Shown: piece by piece, positions 62,344 through 64,000 of the stretch
Layout: each line of letters opens with the position of its first letter
Numbering within the stretch: position 1 is the first letter of the stretch
Source of the DNA: Ptychodera flava
Lineage: Eukaryota > Hemichordata > Enteropneusta > Ptychoderidae
Direction: 5' to 3'
Assembly: GCF_041260155.1 (NCBI RefSeq)
Contig: NC_091933.1
Coordinates: 22,970,599 to 23,034,598 of the forward strand
DNA length: 64,000 bases
Program-made: the position numbers and the translations under genes
Notes under the pieces: model-generated
Databases searched by the model: none
Told to the model about the DNA's origin: nothing
Seen by the model: only the letters and a program-made list of their open reading frames with translations

Positions 62344-63786
62344 AAATATAGCTGCAAAGCAGCAATCACCGGGTTTCGAGACATCTCGGTCAACAGGGGC
62401 AATAGAGAAATACATATGCAAAAAGATGGGAGGCTATGTTAGTATTTGTGAAATCGAGGTCAAAAGTAGTCGAGGTGATGTGTTATTTTGTTAAAAGAAT
62501 TCAATATCATAGTTATCCCTTTATACCAAAAATCAGAATTCTAGCTCTATCACCTTAGCCTAGAATTAGATATGCACATAATTAATGAGGTCTTGTCATG
62601 TGACATATTGACATTAGATTTCTATCCCATAGTACACCCTGTGTACCAAAATTCGGTTTTCTAGCCCTATTGGTTAGCCTAGAATTAGATATGTGCATAA
62701 TTAATGAGGTCTGGTCACGTGACATATTGACAATAGATTTCTATCCCATAGTAGTCCCTGTGTACCAAAATTCGGATCTCTAGCCCTATTGGTTAGCTCA
62801 GAATTAGATATGCACATAATTAATGAGTCTGGTCATGTGACATATTGACAATTGATTTCTACCCCAAACTACTATCTGTATACCAAAATTCGGATCTCTA
62901 GTCCTATTGGTGAGCCTAGAATTAGATATGTGCATAATTAATGAGGTCTGGTCACGTGACATATTAACAATAGATTTCTATCCCATAGTAGTCCCTGTGT
63001 ACCAAAATTCGGATCTCTAGCCCTATTGGTTAGCCTAGAATTAGATATGCGCATAATTAATGAGGTCTGGTCACGTGACATATTTGCAATAGATTTCTAT
63101 CCCATAGTAGTCCCTGTGTACCAAAATTCGGATCTCTAGCCCTATTGGTTAGCCTAGAATTAGATATGCGCATAATTAATGAGGTCTGGTCACGTGACAT
63201 ATTTGCAATAGATTTCTATCCCATAGTAGTCCATGTGTACCAAAATTCGGATCTCTAGCCCTATTGGTTAGCCTAGAATTAGATATGCACAATTAATGAG
63301 GTCAAGGTCACGTGACCTGACCCAAAATATTTCGGTGAACATTAACAGCCAATGATCGTCTATGTCGAAAAAGAACCAGACTCCTAGCTCTATTGGCTAG
63401 CCTGTAATGGGCATTTGTAAATCTATAGGGGAGGTCAAAGGTCACTGAAAAATGTGAAAAATAATACTTTAAAAATCTTCTTCTCAAAATCGGCAGGGCC
63501 TATGACCTTGAAATTTGGCATGAAGGAGCCTAGCCCTATGGTCTACAAAAATATCTGACAGAATTTTGATTGGTTTATTTTTATGCAAATTAAGCCAAGT
63601 TGAAAGTTTAATTTCAATATGGCTGCCAGGTCACGTGACCCATTGTTATGGTCATGTGATCAAAAAATTACTTGTGAGGAGTTTTACCTATGTGCCAAAT
63701 TTGAAGTCTCTAGGTGCAACAGTGTTTGCGTGGCAGTTGCATTTAGAGGACGGAAGAAGAAGAAGAAGAAAAAGAATAATAATAAT
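62344..63786 (+). mobile_element. non-autonomous element with internal 119-bp satellite, copy 1
   Basis: Begins with the hairpin tatagctgcaaagcagc and 'aatcaccgggtttcgagaca'. It continues into a tandem array and ends in (GAA)n-(TAA)n at about 63755-63787. A second copy starts immediately at 63787 with the same sequence, which fixes the left end. No coding capacity was seen. Superfamily unknown. Confidence 0.75.
62560..63340 (+). repeat. 118-119-bp satellite array, about seven copies, most with a CACGTG core
   Basis: The anchor 'attaatgag' occurs at 62581, 62700, 62819, 62937, 63056, 63175 and 63292, giving spacings of 117-119 bp. Each unit follows with a block matching or close to GGTCACGTGACATATT; some read TCATGTGAC. 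Confidence 0.95.
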
Positions 63787-64000
63787 AAATATAGCTGCAA
63801 AGCAGCAATCACCGGGTTTCGAGACATCTCGGTCAACAGGGGCAATAGAGAAATACATATGCAAAAAGATGGGAGGCTATGGTAGTATTTGTGAAATCGA
63901 GGTCAAAAGTAGTCGAGGTGATGTGACATTTTGTTAAAAGAATTCAATATCATAGTTATCCCTTTATACCAAAAATCAGACATCTAGCTCTATCACCTTA
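63787..64000 (+). mobile_element. same element, copy 2 (cut by window end)
   Basis: Repeats the first roughly 210 bp of copy 1 with only a few differences. It continues beyond the window. Confidence 0.8.

Overview
This is a gene-poor, repeat-rich animal genomic window: long introns, many palindromic miniature transposons, several LINE fragments, mini- and microsatellites, and roughly 60 percent A+T by eye. No bacterial signals, rRNA, tRNA or CRISPR were seen. The vertebrate-like proteins, the Crypton-type recombinase gene and the style of the repeats suggest an invertebrate deuterostome, possibly an acorn worm. That assignment is inference; no marker gene proves it.

Four spliced genes could be built by hand with consistent intron phases. 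(1) Minus strand, 16072 to 10836: a four-exon gene for a 648-residue Crypton/DUF3504-type tyrosine-recombinase-like protein whose HxxR catalytic motif reads R-S-I-H, so it looks domesticated. (2) Minus strand, 30821 to 20238: a complete eight-exon queuosine salvage gene (QNG1, formerly C9orf64; 343 residues). (3) Plus strand, 40260 to 53370: a complete nine-exon gene for a 475-residue protein. Its C-terminus is clearly periphilin, the HUSH-complex subunit, and its N-terminus is an RRM fold that I do not know from vertebrate periphilin. (4) Minus strand, 61214 to 60078: the last two exons of a lysine-rich, probably nuclear or nucleolar protein whose 5' end was not found.

Layout. 0-2.5 kb holds a possible exon pair at the left edge and two MITEs. 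2.7-6.1 kb is a decayed CR1-like LINE with a nested MITE. 6.1-10.8 kb is mostly empty. 10.8-16.1 kb is the recombinase-like gene, with a 42-bp minisatellite in its second intron. 16.1-20.2 kb holds MITEs and an L2/CR1-like LINE tail. 20.2-30.8 kb is QNG1, with a 19-bp minisatellite in intron 1. 31.5-40.2 kb is repeat territory: a tandem-repeat element, foldbacks and a 5'-truncated L1-like LINE ending just upstream of periphilin. 40.3-53.4 kb is periphilin. 53.4-60 kb is intergenic. 60-61.2 kb is the K-rich gene. 62.3-64 kb is a tandem-repeat element with a CACGTG core in most 119-bp units, followed head-to-tail by a second copy.

The genes do not form a pathway. QNG1 recycles the tRNA micronutrient queuine, while periphilin in vertebrates helps silence intronless and LINE-derived transcription. 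The most interesting items are the RRM-periphilin architecture and the apparently inactivated but intact Crypton-like gene with an unrecognised C-terminal region.
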